Assembly (NCBI GenBank): GCA_947177405.1
Contig: CAMWUJ010000001.1
Coordinates: 41,673 to 105,672, forward strand
DNA from: an uncultured Porphyromonadaceae bacterium
Lineage (GTDB): Bacteria > Bacteroidota > Bacteroidia > Bacteroidales > Muribaculaceae
Length of the DNA stretch: 64,000 nucleotides
Reading direction: 5' to 3'
Positions 48,629 through 58,080 of the stretch are shown one piece after another (position 1 is the stretch's first letter; the number at the start of each line of letters is the position of its first letter). A program made the position numbers and the translations under genes. The notes under the pieces are model-generated. The model was not told the origin of the DNA, ran no database searches, and saw only the letters and a list, made by a program, of their open reading frames with translations.

Positions 48629-49948
48629 ATGAAAGTATTGAAGTTCGGCGGCACGTCGGTAGGCACGCCGCAGAGAATCCAAGAGGTCGCAACGCTTGTA
48701 ACCGACGGAGAGAAGAAGATCGTGGTGCTCTCCGCAATGTCGAAAACTACAAATACCCTGATAGAAATTTCCGACTATCTCTACAAAAAGAATCCCGAGG
48801 GGGCCAACGACGTGATCAACCGTCTTGAGCAGACCTATATCCGCCATGTCGAAGATCTCTATTCCACCCGTGAATACCGCGAGCAAACCCTCGATGCCAT
48901 CAGAGGACATTTCGACTATATCCGCACCTTTACCAAAGATGTCTTCACACCCCATGAGGAGAAAGTGATAGTGTCGCAGGGAGAGCTTCTCTCCACACGC
49001 ATGATGCTCAATCTACTTCTCGAACGCGGTGTGAACGCCTGCATGATTCCGGCTCTCGATTTCATGCGTACCGATGAGAACGGTGAGCCCGACACTGCCA
49101 AAATAAAGGACCGTCTGGGTCGTCTGCTCAACGAACTCCCGGAGGCCGACATATATATCACGCAGGGATTCATCTGCCGCAATGCATACGGAGAGGTGGA
49201 TAATCTCAAGAGAGGTGGAAGCGATTATTCAGCATCCCTGATAGGCGCGGCCATCAATGCCGACGAAATTCAGATATGGACCGATATCGATGGTATGCAC
49301 AACAACGACCCCAGAGTGGTGGAAAAGACCTCTCCGGTGCGTTCGCTGCATTTCGAGGAGGCTGCCGAGCTGGCCTATTTCGGAGCCAAAATTCTTCACC
49401 CCACTTGCATACAACCGGCTAAATTCGCCAACATCCCCGTGCGTCTGCTCAATACAATGGAGCCCGATGCCCCGGGCACAATGATATCCAACAATATCGA
49501 CAGTAAACGCATCAAGGCCGTAGCGGCAAAAGACAATATCACGGCTATCAAGATAAAATCGAGCCGTATGCTCCTTGCCCACGGTTTCCTGCGCAAAGTG
49601 TTTGAGATTTTTGAGAGCTACCGCACCTCCATCGACATGATATGCACCTCGGAAGTGGGAGTATCCCTCTCTATCGACGACACTACCCACCTACGCGCTA
49701 TCGTAGATGATCTCAAGAAGTATGGCACGGTAACGGTTGACCGCGACATGTGTATCGTATGCGTGGTGGGAGATATGGACTGGACCCACGCCGGATTTGA
49801 AGCCAAAGCCCTCGATGCGATGCGCGATATCCCCACACGTATGATCTCTTTCGGAGGAAGCAACTATAACATCTCTTTCCTCATCCGAGCCGAAGACAAG
49901 GAGAAAGCGCTCCGTTCTCTCAGCAAACATCTCTTCCATGAAGAATAA
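48629..49948 (+). CDS. lysC: Aspartate kinase
   Basis: MKVLKFGGTSVGTPQRIQEV...GGSDYSASL...ACT domains; start adjusted to 48629. Confidence 0.94.
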   Translation: MKVLKFGGTSVGTPQRIQEVATLVTDGEKKIVVLSAMSKTTNTLIEISDYLYKKNPEGANDVINRLEQTYIRHVEDLYSTREYREQTLDAIRGHFDYIRTFTKDVFTPHEEKVIVSQGELLSTRMMLNLLLERGVNACMIPALDFMRTDENGEPDTAKIKDRLGRLLNELPEADIYITQGFICRNAYGEVDNLKRGGSDYSASLIGAAINADEIQIWTDIDGMHNNDPRVVEKTSPVRSLHFEEAAELAYFGAKILHPTCIQPAKFANIPVRLLNTMEPDAPGTMISNNIDSKRIKAVAAKDNITAIKIKSSRMLLAHGFLRKVFEIFESYRTSIDMICTSEVGVSLSIDDTTHLRAIVDDLKKYGTVTVDRDMCIVCVVGDMDWTHAGFEAKALDAMRDIPTRMISFGGSNYNISFLIRAEDKEKALRSLSKHLFHEE

Positions 49949-49972
49949 GCCATCCAATTGCCCTGATTAACT

Positions 49973-51139
49973 ATGATTATCAAAGGACACTTTCCAATAG
50001 AATCTTTCAAGGAGCTTGACACTCCTTTCTATTATTACGATCTCGACCTTCTGCGCGATACCCTCGACGCAGTAGGTGACGCTGTGCGCCGGGATCCGGA
50101 ATTCAAGGTGCATTATGCAGTAAAGGCAAATGCCAATCCCACAATCCTTCGCACGATAGCCCACGCCGGATTCGGTGCCGACTGCGTGAGCGGTCCGGAA
50201 ATCGAAGTTGCTCTCAAAGCCGGTTTCAAACCCGAAAAAATAGTTTATGCCGGTGTGGGGAAAACCGACAAGGAGATAAATCTCGGCCTTGACCATGATA
50301 TCTTCTGTTTCAATGTGGAATCGGTGCCGGAGCTCGAAGTGATAAATGATCTGGCCGGAGCCAAGGGGAAAACCACCCGCGTGGCTATCCGCGTCAATCC
50401 CGATGTGGGCGCCCACACACACGCCAACATCACCACCGGTCTGGCGGAAAATAAGTTCGGAATAGCTCTTACCGATCTTGACCGCGTTGTGGATATGGCG
50501 CGCGCGCTCCCCAACGTGGAACTTATAGGCCTCCATTTCCACATAGGATCCCAGATTCTGGATATGACAGATTTCACGGCACTCTGCAACCGTGTCAACT
50601 CCATTGTGGAACATCTTGAGACAAGAGGAGTGGAAATCAAGGATATCAATGTAGGCGGAGGTCTGGGTATCGACTATAAGCATCCAAACCACCACCCCAT
50701 TCCCGATTTCGCTCTCTATTTCGCCACCTACCGGCGCCATCTGAAATTGCGTCCGGGCCAGAATCTTCATTTCGAGCTTGGCCGTGCCATTGTGGCGCAA
50801 TGCGGATCGCTTATCAGCCGCGTGGTATTTGTGAAGGAGGGCACAAAGAAGAAATTTGTGATACTCGATGCCGGCATGACCGACCTTATCCGTCCCGCCC
50901 TCTATCAGGCTTACCATAGGATTGAGAATATTTCATCCGATTCCGAGGAGATAGAGCGTTATGATGTGGTGGGACCCGTATGTGAATCCTCCGATGTATT
51001 CGGCAAGGCTGTGGACCTCCCTCTTACCCGTCGTGGCGATTTCATCGCACTCCGATCGGCAGGCGCTTATGGCGAGATAATGGCCTCACATTACAATTGC
51101 CGTCAGCTTCCGGGCGCGGCCTTTTCTGACACTATATAA
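49973..51139 (+). CDS. lysA: Diaminopimelate decarboxylase
   Basis: YYYDLDLL...VHYAVKANANPTIL...GGGLGIDY...GPVCESSDVF. Confidence 0.95.
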   Translation: MIIKGHFPIESFKELDTPFYYYDLDLLRDTLDAVGDAVRRDPEFKVHYAVKANANPTILRTIAHAGFGADCVSGPEIEVALKAGFKPEKIVYAGVGKTDKEINLGLDHDIFCFNVESVPELEVINDLAGAKGKTTRVAIRVNPDVGAHTHANITTGLAENKFGIALTDLDRVVDMARALPNVELIGLHFHIGSQILDMTDFTALCNRVNSIVEHLETRGVEIKDINVGGGLGIDYKHPNHHPIPDFALYFATYRRHLKLRPGQNLHFELGRAIVAQCGSLISRVVFVKEGTKKKFVILDAGMTDLIRPALYQAYHRIENISSDSEEIERYDVVGPVCESSDVFGKAVDLPLTRRGDFIALRSAGAYGEIMASHYNCRQLPGAAFSDTI

Positions 51140-51140
51140 T

Positions 51141-51947
51141 ATGATTAAGAATCCTCCGATTAAAGCATTATTTTTCGATATCGACGGCACCCTGGTGCCT
51201 TATGGCCTTGGACATATTCCCGAAGAGGTGTCGGAGGCTATTGCCGCCGTGCGCGCCAAAGGGGTGAAGGTATTCATCTCCACCGGGCGCCACCTGCATT
51301 GGATCAACAATTTGGGAGATACTGAGTTTGACGGTTATGTCACTGTCAACGGCGGGATGTGTCTCGATGCCGACAAGACCACCTGCATCCACAAGACATG
51401 TATAGATCCTTCGGATGTGGAGCGGCTCGCCGAATTCTCATCCCATCACGATATCCCCTTGGTGGTGGTGCCTGCTAAAGAAGATATCTTCATCACGCGC
51501 CACACTCCTGAGGTGGAATTCGTGGCCGAAGAGCTGCATCTCCCCTTTGTGCCTTTAGGCGAAGTGAAGGATGCTTTGGGTAAGGATGTGGTGCAACTGA
51601 TGGCTTTCGGTTCGGAGGAAGATCGCCGCCACAGCGGGCTCTTCGGTGAGACACTCTTACATTGCGAACCCACGAGCTGGAATCCCTATTTCTGCGACAT
51701 AATACCTAAAGGGAGCGACAAAAGCGCCGGCCTGGAAGCTATGGCGAGTCATTTCGGATTCGACATCTCAGAGACAATGGCGTTCGGCGACGGCAGCAAT
51801 GACATAGGGATGCTTAGAACGGCCGGAATAGGCGTGGCTATGGGTAATGCAGATCCGGAGGTGAAAGCAGCCGCCGATTATGTCACCACCGATGACACCG
51901 ACCATGGAGTGATCAATGCCCTGCGACATTTCGGGCTTATAGAATAA
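51141..51947 (+). CDS. Cof-type HAD family hydrolase
   Basis: LFFDIDGTLVPYG...MAFGDGSNDIGML. Confidence 0.92.
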   Translation: MIKNPPIKALFFDIDGTLVPYGLGHIPEEVSEAIAAVRAKGVKVFISTGRHLHWINNLGDTEFDGYVTVNGGMCLDADKTTCIHKTCIDPSDVERLAEFSSHHDIPLVVVPAKEDIFITRHTPEVEFVAEELHLPFVPLGEVKDALGKDVVQLMAFGSEEDRRHSGLFGETLLHCEPTSWNPYFCDIIPKGSDKSAGLEAMASHFGFDISETMAFGDGSNDIGMLRTAGIGVAMGNADPEVKAAADYVTTDDTDHGVINALRHFGLIE

Positions 51948-51975
51948 TGCATTAAATACCTTATAATTATCTGAC

Positions 51976-52013
51976 AACAAGGCGTGCCGGTTTCGATCGG
52001 CACGCCTTGTTTA
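51976..52013. terminator. Bidirectional intrinsic terminator
   Basis: AACAAGGCGTGCCG-gtttcgat-CGGCACGCCTTGTTtactt, between convergent genes. Confidence 0.9.
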
Positions 52014-52037
52014 CTTCCTTTAAATTAGACCTTGATT

Positions 52038-53528
52038 TTACACATCAAGGCGGATATCCCCCCTTGCAAGCATGATCACCGACACCACGGCCAGAACCGA
52101 AAGGATAAGGAAACAGAGAAATTCCTTTCTGCTGAATACACCTCCCACAATGCGATACGGATGAAGGATATCCCTTTTTCGTATATGACGGTTGGAATTC
52201 TGAGCACGAGCCACAATGAAGAATCCTGTACCGACAAGATAGAATATTGAAGTGACCATCAGGAGCCGGAAAGTGCCCGACCACATTATATATAGGCAGA
52301 AGAGAATCGCAGCGCCGGCAATCAGACGGTTTTGGATCTTTCCTCCCTTCAGGCGCTCCTCCCCTTTCGGGGTGCCGGCAAATTTCCATAGATAGAGTCC
52401 GCAGAAAAGATAAGGCGGGAGCACCATGAGGGCAGTGAGGTTGAGAGCTGCAACATAGATATTTTCAGCCGTTACCACCAGAAGCAGAAAACCGGTCATC
52501 ACAATCGTGGCGGTCGCCATCCCGAACCAAGGCATCCCATGACGGTTTAGCCTCATGAACTGTCGAGGAAAAATCTTCACGGCGGCAGCCTCGTATGGAA
52601 CCTGCGCACAAACGAGCGTCCACGCCACAAATCCACCGGTGAGCGACACTATAACGGAGGCTATCACAAACCATTTGGCCCAGACTCCTCCGCAGTGTTC
52701 AAGCACATACGCGAGCGAGGGATTGGGGAGCCCGGCCATAGCAGCACGGCTCATCACTCCATAACATAAAACAGACACAAGGATATATAGCGACAGGGCG
52801 AGCAGGAAGCCGGTAACAGTGGATCGACCCACATCTTTCGAACGTCGTGCCCTACCGGCCATCATCACGGCTCCTTCGATTCCTATGAAACTCCATATTG
52901 TGACCAGCATACAGGAGGAGAATTGCCTTTCAACACTCCCTATCCCCGACGAGGTATCATTCCCCCAGAAATCGGCCGAGAATATCCCAATACTGACACT
53001 TATCAGCAATATTCCGACTATCAGAACTATACAGGTGAATTTCAGAATAGAGAGAAGAGTATTGACAAAGGCGGCCGATCTCACTCCGCGAGATACGATT
53101 CCAAACATAATCCATACGAGTGCAGTCCCGAAAACAAATGTAAGCCAGGGATTATCGCGTAAGGGCGCCACAAACGACCCTACCGAGTCGTTGATCATCA
53201 CCGCATAAGTTACATTACCCAATATCACGCATAGCCAATATCCCCAGGCCATGTTGAAACCGCAATAGCGTCCGAATCCCTCCTGAGCGTATTGATAGAT
53301 ACCGGCCTTGAGATCGGGACGCGCATCGGCAAGCCGCTTGAAGGTGACAACCAAGAAGAATATTCCCAACCCTGTGATAAGCCATGCAAGCACCACTGCA
53401 CCCAAGGCGGCATTACGCGCAAGAGTCTGTGCAAGATTGAATATCGATCCCCCTATCACAGATCCGAACACTATACCTGTAAGACCCCAGAATCCCAACC
53501 TGTGCCTTATTCCTTTCTCCTCATTCAT
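52038..53528 (-). CDS. APC family amino acid permease
   Basis: 496 aa, 12 TM; GLTGIVFGSVIGGSIFNL, FIGIEGAVMMAGRARRSKDVGRSTV. Confidence 0.88.
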   Translation of the reverse strand: MNEEKGIRHRLGFWGLTGIVFGSVIGGSIFNLAQTLARNAALGAVVLAWLITGLGIFFLVVTFKRLADARPDLKAGIYQYAQEGFGRYCGFNMAWGYWLCVILGNVTYAVMINDSVGSFVAPLRDNPWLTFVFGTALVWIMFGIVSRGVRSAAFVNTLLSILKFTCIVLIVGILLISVSIGIFSADFWGNDTSSGIGSVERQFSSCMLVTIWSFIGIEGAVMMAGRARRSKDVGRSTVTGFLLALSLYILVSVLCYGVMSRAAMAGLPNPSLAYVLEHCGGVWAKWFVIASVIVSLTGGFVAWTLVCAQVPYEAAAVKIFPRQFMRLNRHGMPWFGMATATIVMTGFLLLVVTAENIYVAALNLTALMVLPPYLFCGLYLWKFAGTPKGEERLKGGKIQNRLIAGAAILFCLYIMWSGTFRLLMVTSIFYLVGTGFFIVARAQNSNRHIRKRDILHPYRIVGGVFSRKEFLCFLILSVLAVVSVIMLARGDIRLDV

Positions 53529-53629
53529 TATGACCTATGTTTTCTTTTTTACCCTATTTATAACGATTCTTCGACCATTATATTTTTAAAGTTGTTATTG
53601 AAGTAAGATATAGCATTTATAGAATCAAC

Positions 53630-54934
53630 ATGATGAATAATTCAAAGGAAATTCCGGTGCTTCTGCTCACCGGCTATCTTGGAAGTGGGAAAACCACTCT
53701 CCTCAATCATATACTCACCAATAAGAAAGGAATCCGTTTTGCCGTAATAGTAAACGACATAGGGGAGGTAAACATCGATGCCGATCTAATCCAGAAGGGA
53801 GGCATAGTGGGTCAGGACAATTCAGGCGATCTCGTGGCTCTTCAGAACGGGTGCATCTGCTGCACGCTTCAGATGGATCTCATTAAGCAGATCGATGATC
53901 TCCTCGCCACCGGACAGTTTGATTATATCGTGATCGAGGCTTCCGGAGTGTGCGAGCCGGCTCCTATCGCCCAGACCATCTGCCAGATGCAGCAGATGAT
54001 TTCTCCCGATGGAGCCGTTGAGGAAAGACCGCGTCTCGACGCTATTGTCACTGTGGTTGATGCCCTGAGATTGCGCGATGAATTCGAATGTGGAGATGAT
54101 CTTAAGAAAGAGGATATCGATGAAGAGGATATCGAAAATCTTATAATAGAGCAGATTGAATTCTGCAATATCATCCTGCTCAATAAAATCTCGGAAGTCT
54201 CCCCCAAGGAGGCCGCGCAAATCAAAAGCGTGATACGCGCTTTGCAACCCAAAGCTCGCATCATAGAGTGTGATTACTGTGATGTGCCGCTTGATGATAT
54301 CATCGACACGCATCTGTTCGATTTCGAAGATGTGGCCACCTCCGCCACATGGGTTCAGAAAATAGAAGGTCCGGCGGAGGAACAGATGGAATCCCCGCAT
54401 CATCATGATCATCATCACCATAATCATGACGAACACGAACATCCTCACTATAACCATGACGAACACGATCATCATCACCATGACCACAATCCGGATCATG
54501 GTGAGCCGGGGCATCATTGCGGAGAACATTGTCATCACCACCATCATCACGGTGAAGGAGAGGCTGAAGAATATGGTATCGGAACATTTGTTTATTTCCG
54601 TCGCCGCCCATTCGACTTTCATAAATTTGACCGTTTCGTGAATCTTCATTGGCCAAAGAATGTGATCCGCTGCAAGGGAGTGATCTATTTCAGTCATAAC
54701 CGTGATATGTCGCTGCTCTTCGAGACGGCCGGCCGTCAGATCAACCTCAAGGAGGCAGGATATTGGTATGCCACCGCGCCTCAGGAGGAATTGGAGATAA
54801 TGATGATGCGAGATCCCAATCTCCGCCGTGACTGGGACGAGGAATATGGCGACCGCATGATCAAGCTTGTATTCATCGGGCGAGATCTCGACCGCGAAAA
54901 GCTTTCCCGCGATCTTGATGACTGTTTAGCGTAA
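53630..54934 (+). CDS. CobW/COG0523 family GTPase with His-rich insert
   Basis: LLTGYLGSGKTTLLNHIL, GCICCTLQ, 54394-54555 His-rich, CobW C-terminal domain. Confidence 0.93.
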   Translation: MMNNSKEIPVLLLTGYLGSGKTTLLNHILTNKKGIRFAVIVNDIGEVNIDADLIQKGGIVGQDNSGDLVALQNGCICCTLQMDLIKQIDDLLATGQFDYIVIEASGVCEPAPIAQTICQMQQMISPDGAVEERPRLDAIVTVVDALRLRDEFECGDDLKKEDIDEEDIENLIIEQIEFCNIILLNKISEVSPKEAAQIKSVIRALQPKARIIECDYCDVPLDDIIDTHLFDFEDVATSATWVQKIEGPAEEQMESPHHHDHHHHNHDEHEHPHYNHDEHDHHHHDHNPDHGEPGHHCGEHCHHHHHHGEGEAEEYGIGTFVYFRRRPFDFHKFDRFVNLHWPKNVIRCKGVIYFSHNRDMSLLFETAGRQINLKEAGYWYATAPQEELEIMMMRDPNLRRDWDEEYGDRMIKLVFIGRDLDREKLSRDLDDCLA

Positions 54935-54994
54935 TGAGAATTTCACATCAAAAATACCCTTTTCCTCTTTAAGAGGAAAAAAATTGGCAAAATC

Positions 54995-55044
54995 ATCCCC
55001 TTCAAGAGGAAACTTTTTATAAAAAGTTTCCTCTTGAAGGGGAT
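54995..55044. repeat. 50-bp perfect palindrome (25-bp arms)
   Basis: ATCCCCTTCAAGAGGAAACTTTTTA|TAAAAAGTTTCCTCTTGAAGGGGAT; smaller TTTTCCTCTTtAAGAGGAAAA palindrome just upstream. Confidence 0.95.
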
Positions 55045-55076
55045 TTTTATTAATTTTACCTGTAAAATGGGAATTT

Positions 55077-56252
55077 ATGATAGATGTGAACTTAATCGCA
55101 TACATGGAGGAAGAATTGCGACATACCCCGCAGCAATTCCACCGATATATGTATGATAAAATTTTGTGGGAAGATCGTATGATCGGGATTGTAGGACCAC
55201 GGGGAGTAGGGAAATCCACTATGGTAAAACAATATATACTCTCTTCTTCCGACAGGAAAAATTTTCTGTATGTATCTGCCGATCATACATATTTCTCATC
55301 CCGCTCCCTTGTCTCGCTTGCCGATGAATGGTCAAAAGAGGGAGGCAAAACTTTGGTGATTGATGAAATTCATAAATATCCGGAGTGGTCAAGAGAACTT
55401 AAACAGATATATGACACTCATCCGGGAATGAAAATAATTTTTACAGGGAGTTCCATTCTTGATATACATAAAGGAGTGGCCGACCTAAGTCGCCGTGCGC
55501 TTATATTTATGATGCAAGGTCTGTCCTTCCGGGAATATCTGATACTTGATAGAAACATTGAATTACCAATCTATTCATTAGAAGAAATACTTGCTAATAA
55601 GGTAGAAATACCTGTTGATTTTCATCCTCTCCCATTATTCAGGGATTATCTTAAAAGGGGTTACTACCCTTTTTTCTCACAACCGGGATATGAGATAAGG
55701 CTACAGCAAGTAGTCAATCAAACCATCGAAGGTGATATCCCTCAATATGCAGGAATGAATGTGGCTACCGGAAGAAAGTTAAAACAACTTCTGGTAATCC
55801 TTAGTCAATCTGCTCCTTATAAACCTAATATGACTAATCTCTGCACTGAACTTAAAGTAAGTAAGAATGATTTGCCTAATTATCTTGCCTATCTTGAAAC
55901 GGCCGGTATGATTGGTCAATTGCGCGATGACACAGGGGGACTCAGGGGATTGGGAAAAGTAGAAAAAGTTTTCATAGATAATCCCAATCTAATGTACGCA
56001 TTGGGGAACAGGGGAACCAACATTGGGAGCGTACGTGAAACATTCTTCTACAATCAGATGAGGGTAAGTCATGATGTCACTTCTTCAAAAATCACCGACT
56101 TCCGTATAGAGAAGAATATATTTGAAGTGGGAGGTGCCGGTAAAGGGAAAAAGCAATTGGAGGGTTTGAAAAACGGTTTTGTAATAAGGGATGACATTGA
56201 ATATGGACATGCTAATTTTATCCCCCTCTGGCACTTTGGATTAAACTATTAA
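55077..56252 (+). CDS. ATP-binding protein with DUF4143 (AAA family)
   Basis: GIVGPRGVGKSTMVKQYIL; LVIDEIHKYPEWSRELKQIYD; FTGSSILDI. Confidence 0.93.
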   Translation: MIDVNLIAYMEEELRHTPQQFHRYMYDKILWEDRMIGIVGPRGVGKSTMVKQYILSSSDRKNFLYVSADHTYFSSRSLVSLADEWSKEGGKTLVIDEIHKYPEWSRELKQIYDTHPGMKIIFTGSSILDIHKGVADLSRRALIFMMQGLSFREYLILDRNIELPIYSLEEILANKVEIPVDFHPLPLFRDYLKRGYYPFFSQPGYEIRLQQVVNQTIEGDIPQYAGMNVATGRKLKQLLVILSQSAPYKPNMTNLCTELKVSKNDLPNYLAYLETAGMIGQLRDDTGGLRGLGKVEKVFIDNPNLMYALGNRGTNIGSVRETFFYNQMRVSHDVTSSKITDFRIEKNIFEVGGAGKGKKQLEGLKNGFVIRDDIEYGHANFIPLWHFGLNY

Positions 56253-56464
56253 TCCTACTTTCGTGAGTGGAAATTATTTTGAATCAAGATAGATCTGAAT
56301 TTTATATTATTTAACAGAAGAACAGGGTATTAAATTTTATTGACAGGAGGACAGGAGAACAAGGGTAGCCTTTTCTGTCCTCTACTCTTAATCTTAAGAT
56401 TATCTTTACTTTATAATTAGATTGCCCGGTCTATCCTACTCTTATCTATAGTTTTCAGTATAGA

Positions 56465-56515
56465 AACAATTTCATGCAATTATAAAGTCAGACTTTATAA
56501 TTGCATGAAATTGTT
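56465..56515. repeat. Long hairpin (24-bp perfect stem, 3-nt loop)
   Basis: AACAATTTCATGCAATTATAAAGT-cag-ACTTTATAATTGCATGAAATTGTT. Confidence 0.95.
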
Positions 56516-56689
56516 ATTTTAAAACGACCGAGGAAGGTATATAACCCTCCCGTTAGAAGTTGATAATACTTCTGTACCCCCGGATATTACTGCTAACCAA
56601 TCTGGCGGGTATCAGATAAAATACTCATAGCCCTTGAAATATTCTGTAAGGCCTCATCCGAAACATAAAATTATAAGAGTGTGTTGCGT

Positions 56690-56986
56690 TTACTTACATT
56701 CACAATCGCAACCGAGTTGACTTTTTACGCTCTTCTTGAATGTCTCGAATTGAGGTGCGAATTCTGCGAAGAGAGCGTTGTCGGCATTTTTCTTGATAAC
56801 ATGGTGCATGAAGCGCATGGCAAGAACAAACTCCTTGGCATGTTTATCCTTGGCAAAGCCAAGAGATTTTGCTTTCTCCACCATAGCGGCGATGTCGTGA
56901 TGACCACCGAAATTGAAGTTTAATACTTCGGCCATTTTTCCATCATTGGCCTCGATCATGTTTACATAATACGATTTCTTTTCCAT
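56690..56986 (-). CDS. DUF3861-like protein
   Basis: 98 aa; NFNFGGHHDIAAMVEKAKSLG...NALFAEFAPQFETFKKSVKS. Confidence 0.65.
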   Translation of the reverse strand: MEKKSYYVNMIEANDGKMAEVLNFNFGGHHDIAAMVEKAKSLGFAKDKHAKEFVLAMRFMHHVIKKNADNALFAEFAPQFETFKKSVKSQLGCDCECK

Positions 56987-57707
56987 AGTATAATAAATTA
57001 AGTTTGGGGTGGAAGATCAAGTATAAGATTAGATTCAATATCTTTTTCTCACCCTTCACTAATATAACAAACTCCCCGCATCACATATATATTAAATAAT
57101 GATAAAGAAAGACATGAAATATTAAGACTCCATCCAATAAAATTTCAGGAAGTACGAAAGTATACTATTGAGATGTATGCGAGAATTCTTGCCGATTCCG
57201 AGGTGGGCGCAGCCCGGACAAATTCCTGCGCTCAGATACATCTCAATCCTTTTGATGGAATTATGATGAATCCGAGCGCAGGAACCTTTTGCCCTTAAGG
57301 GCGACGCTGAAATAGCAGGAATTGACGCAGAAGGGATCTGACAGGAGAACATGGAGACCGTTGCCGGAATTTTCAGGATATAAGACACATAATTGAATTA
57401 TTCCGCGATTTCCGCTCCATTCAACCGCTGGGCGGTTCCCTTAGTTCCGTACTACTTTATTTCCCATAAGTTCAAAAACAATACAGCATCTGTAATTAAA
57501 GGTAGAGCAAAACAAATGGTGGCCTCGCCCACACATTTGCGTCATGGAGCTGAATGACTCACCAACAATTTGGTTCGATTTGGTTCGATTTAACCCCGAT
57601 ATTTGGAAAATAAATATAGAGAGCTTATCTTTGCACCAGAGTCAAAGAAGCCTCTTTTTTCCCTTCTCTCTTGACTGGCATTAAAATAATATGTATATTT
57701 GCTGATG

Positions 57708-58033
57708 ACTCTCTTCGAGATGTCGGCAGATAGTCGAAAGAGAGACCTTTCCTTGCATAGAGATGCAGGGGAAAATAAATAAAGTGTGTTTACTACGCGC
57801 TCATTCTTGGCTTGTTGAGACCTGGAAAATCTTATTAGGAGACAAGAACAGCGGCAGCAGTTGACCAACGTTGGATAGACTATATCCGGCCGGTGCGGAC
57901 GCGCGAGCGTCTGCTCTTGCCACATATACTCGACCTGCGTGAGGCTTCGATGCTGTTCGTTCTTCTCCAAAGGCAATTCCAGGGCCACAACAAGCAGAAC
58001 GACCGGCAAGTATGGCTCTCACGCACTTTTTTT
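57708..58033 (+). ncRNA. Candidate structured RNA, copy C
   Basis: TATATTTG -7 box at 57694-57701 with TTGACT about 20 bp upstream; GUGUUUACUACGCGCUCAUU, GC hairpin, CAUAUACUCGACCUGCGUGAGG...GGCUCUCACGCACUUUUUUU. Confidence 0.7.
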
Positions 58034-58080
58034 ACTAACTTAACGCTGTTTAAGAGAGACTAAACAGACAAAAACATTTC

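Noticed and set aside
49967-50917. 316-aa antisense ORF over lysA
   Set aside because: Shadow ORF of a conserved gene
53822-54697. Large antisense ORF over CobW gene
   Set aside because: Shadow ORF of His-codon repeats; sense gene clearly conserved
57590-58022. Antisense ORFs over RNA copy C
   Set aside because: Opposite to the promoter and structured RNA; no conserved features
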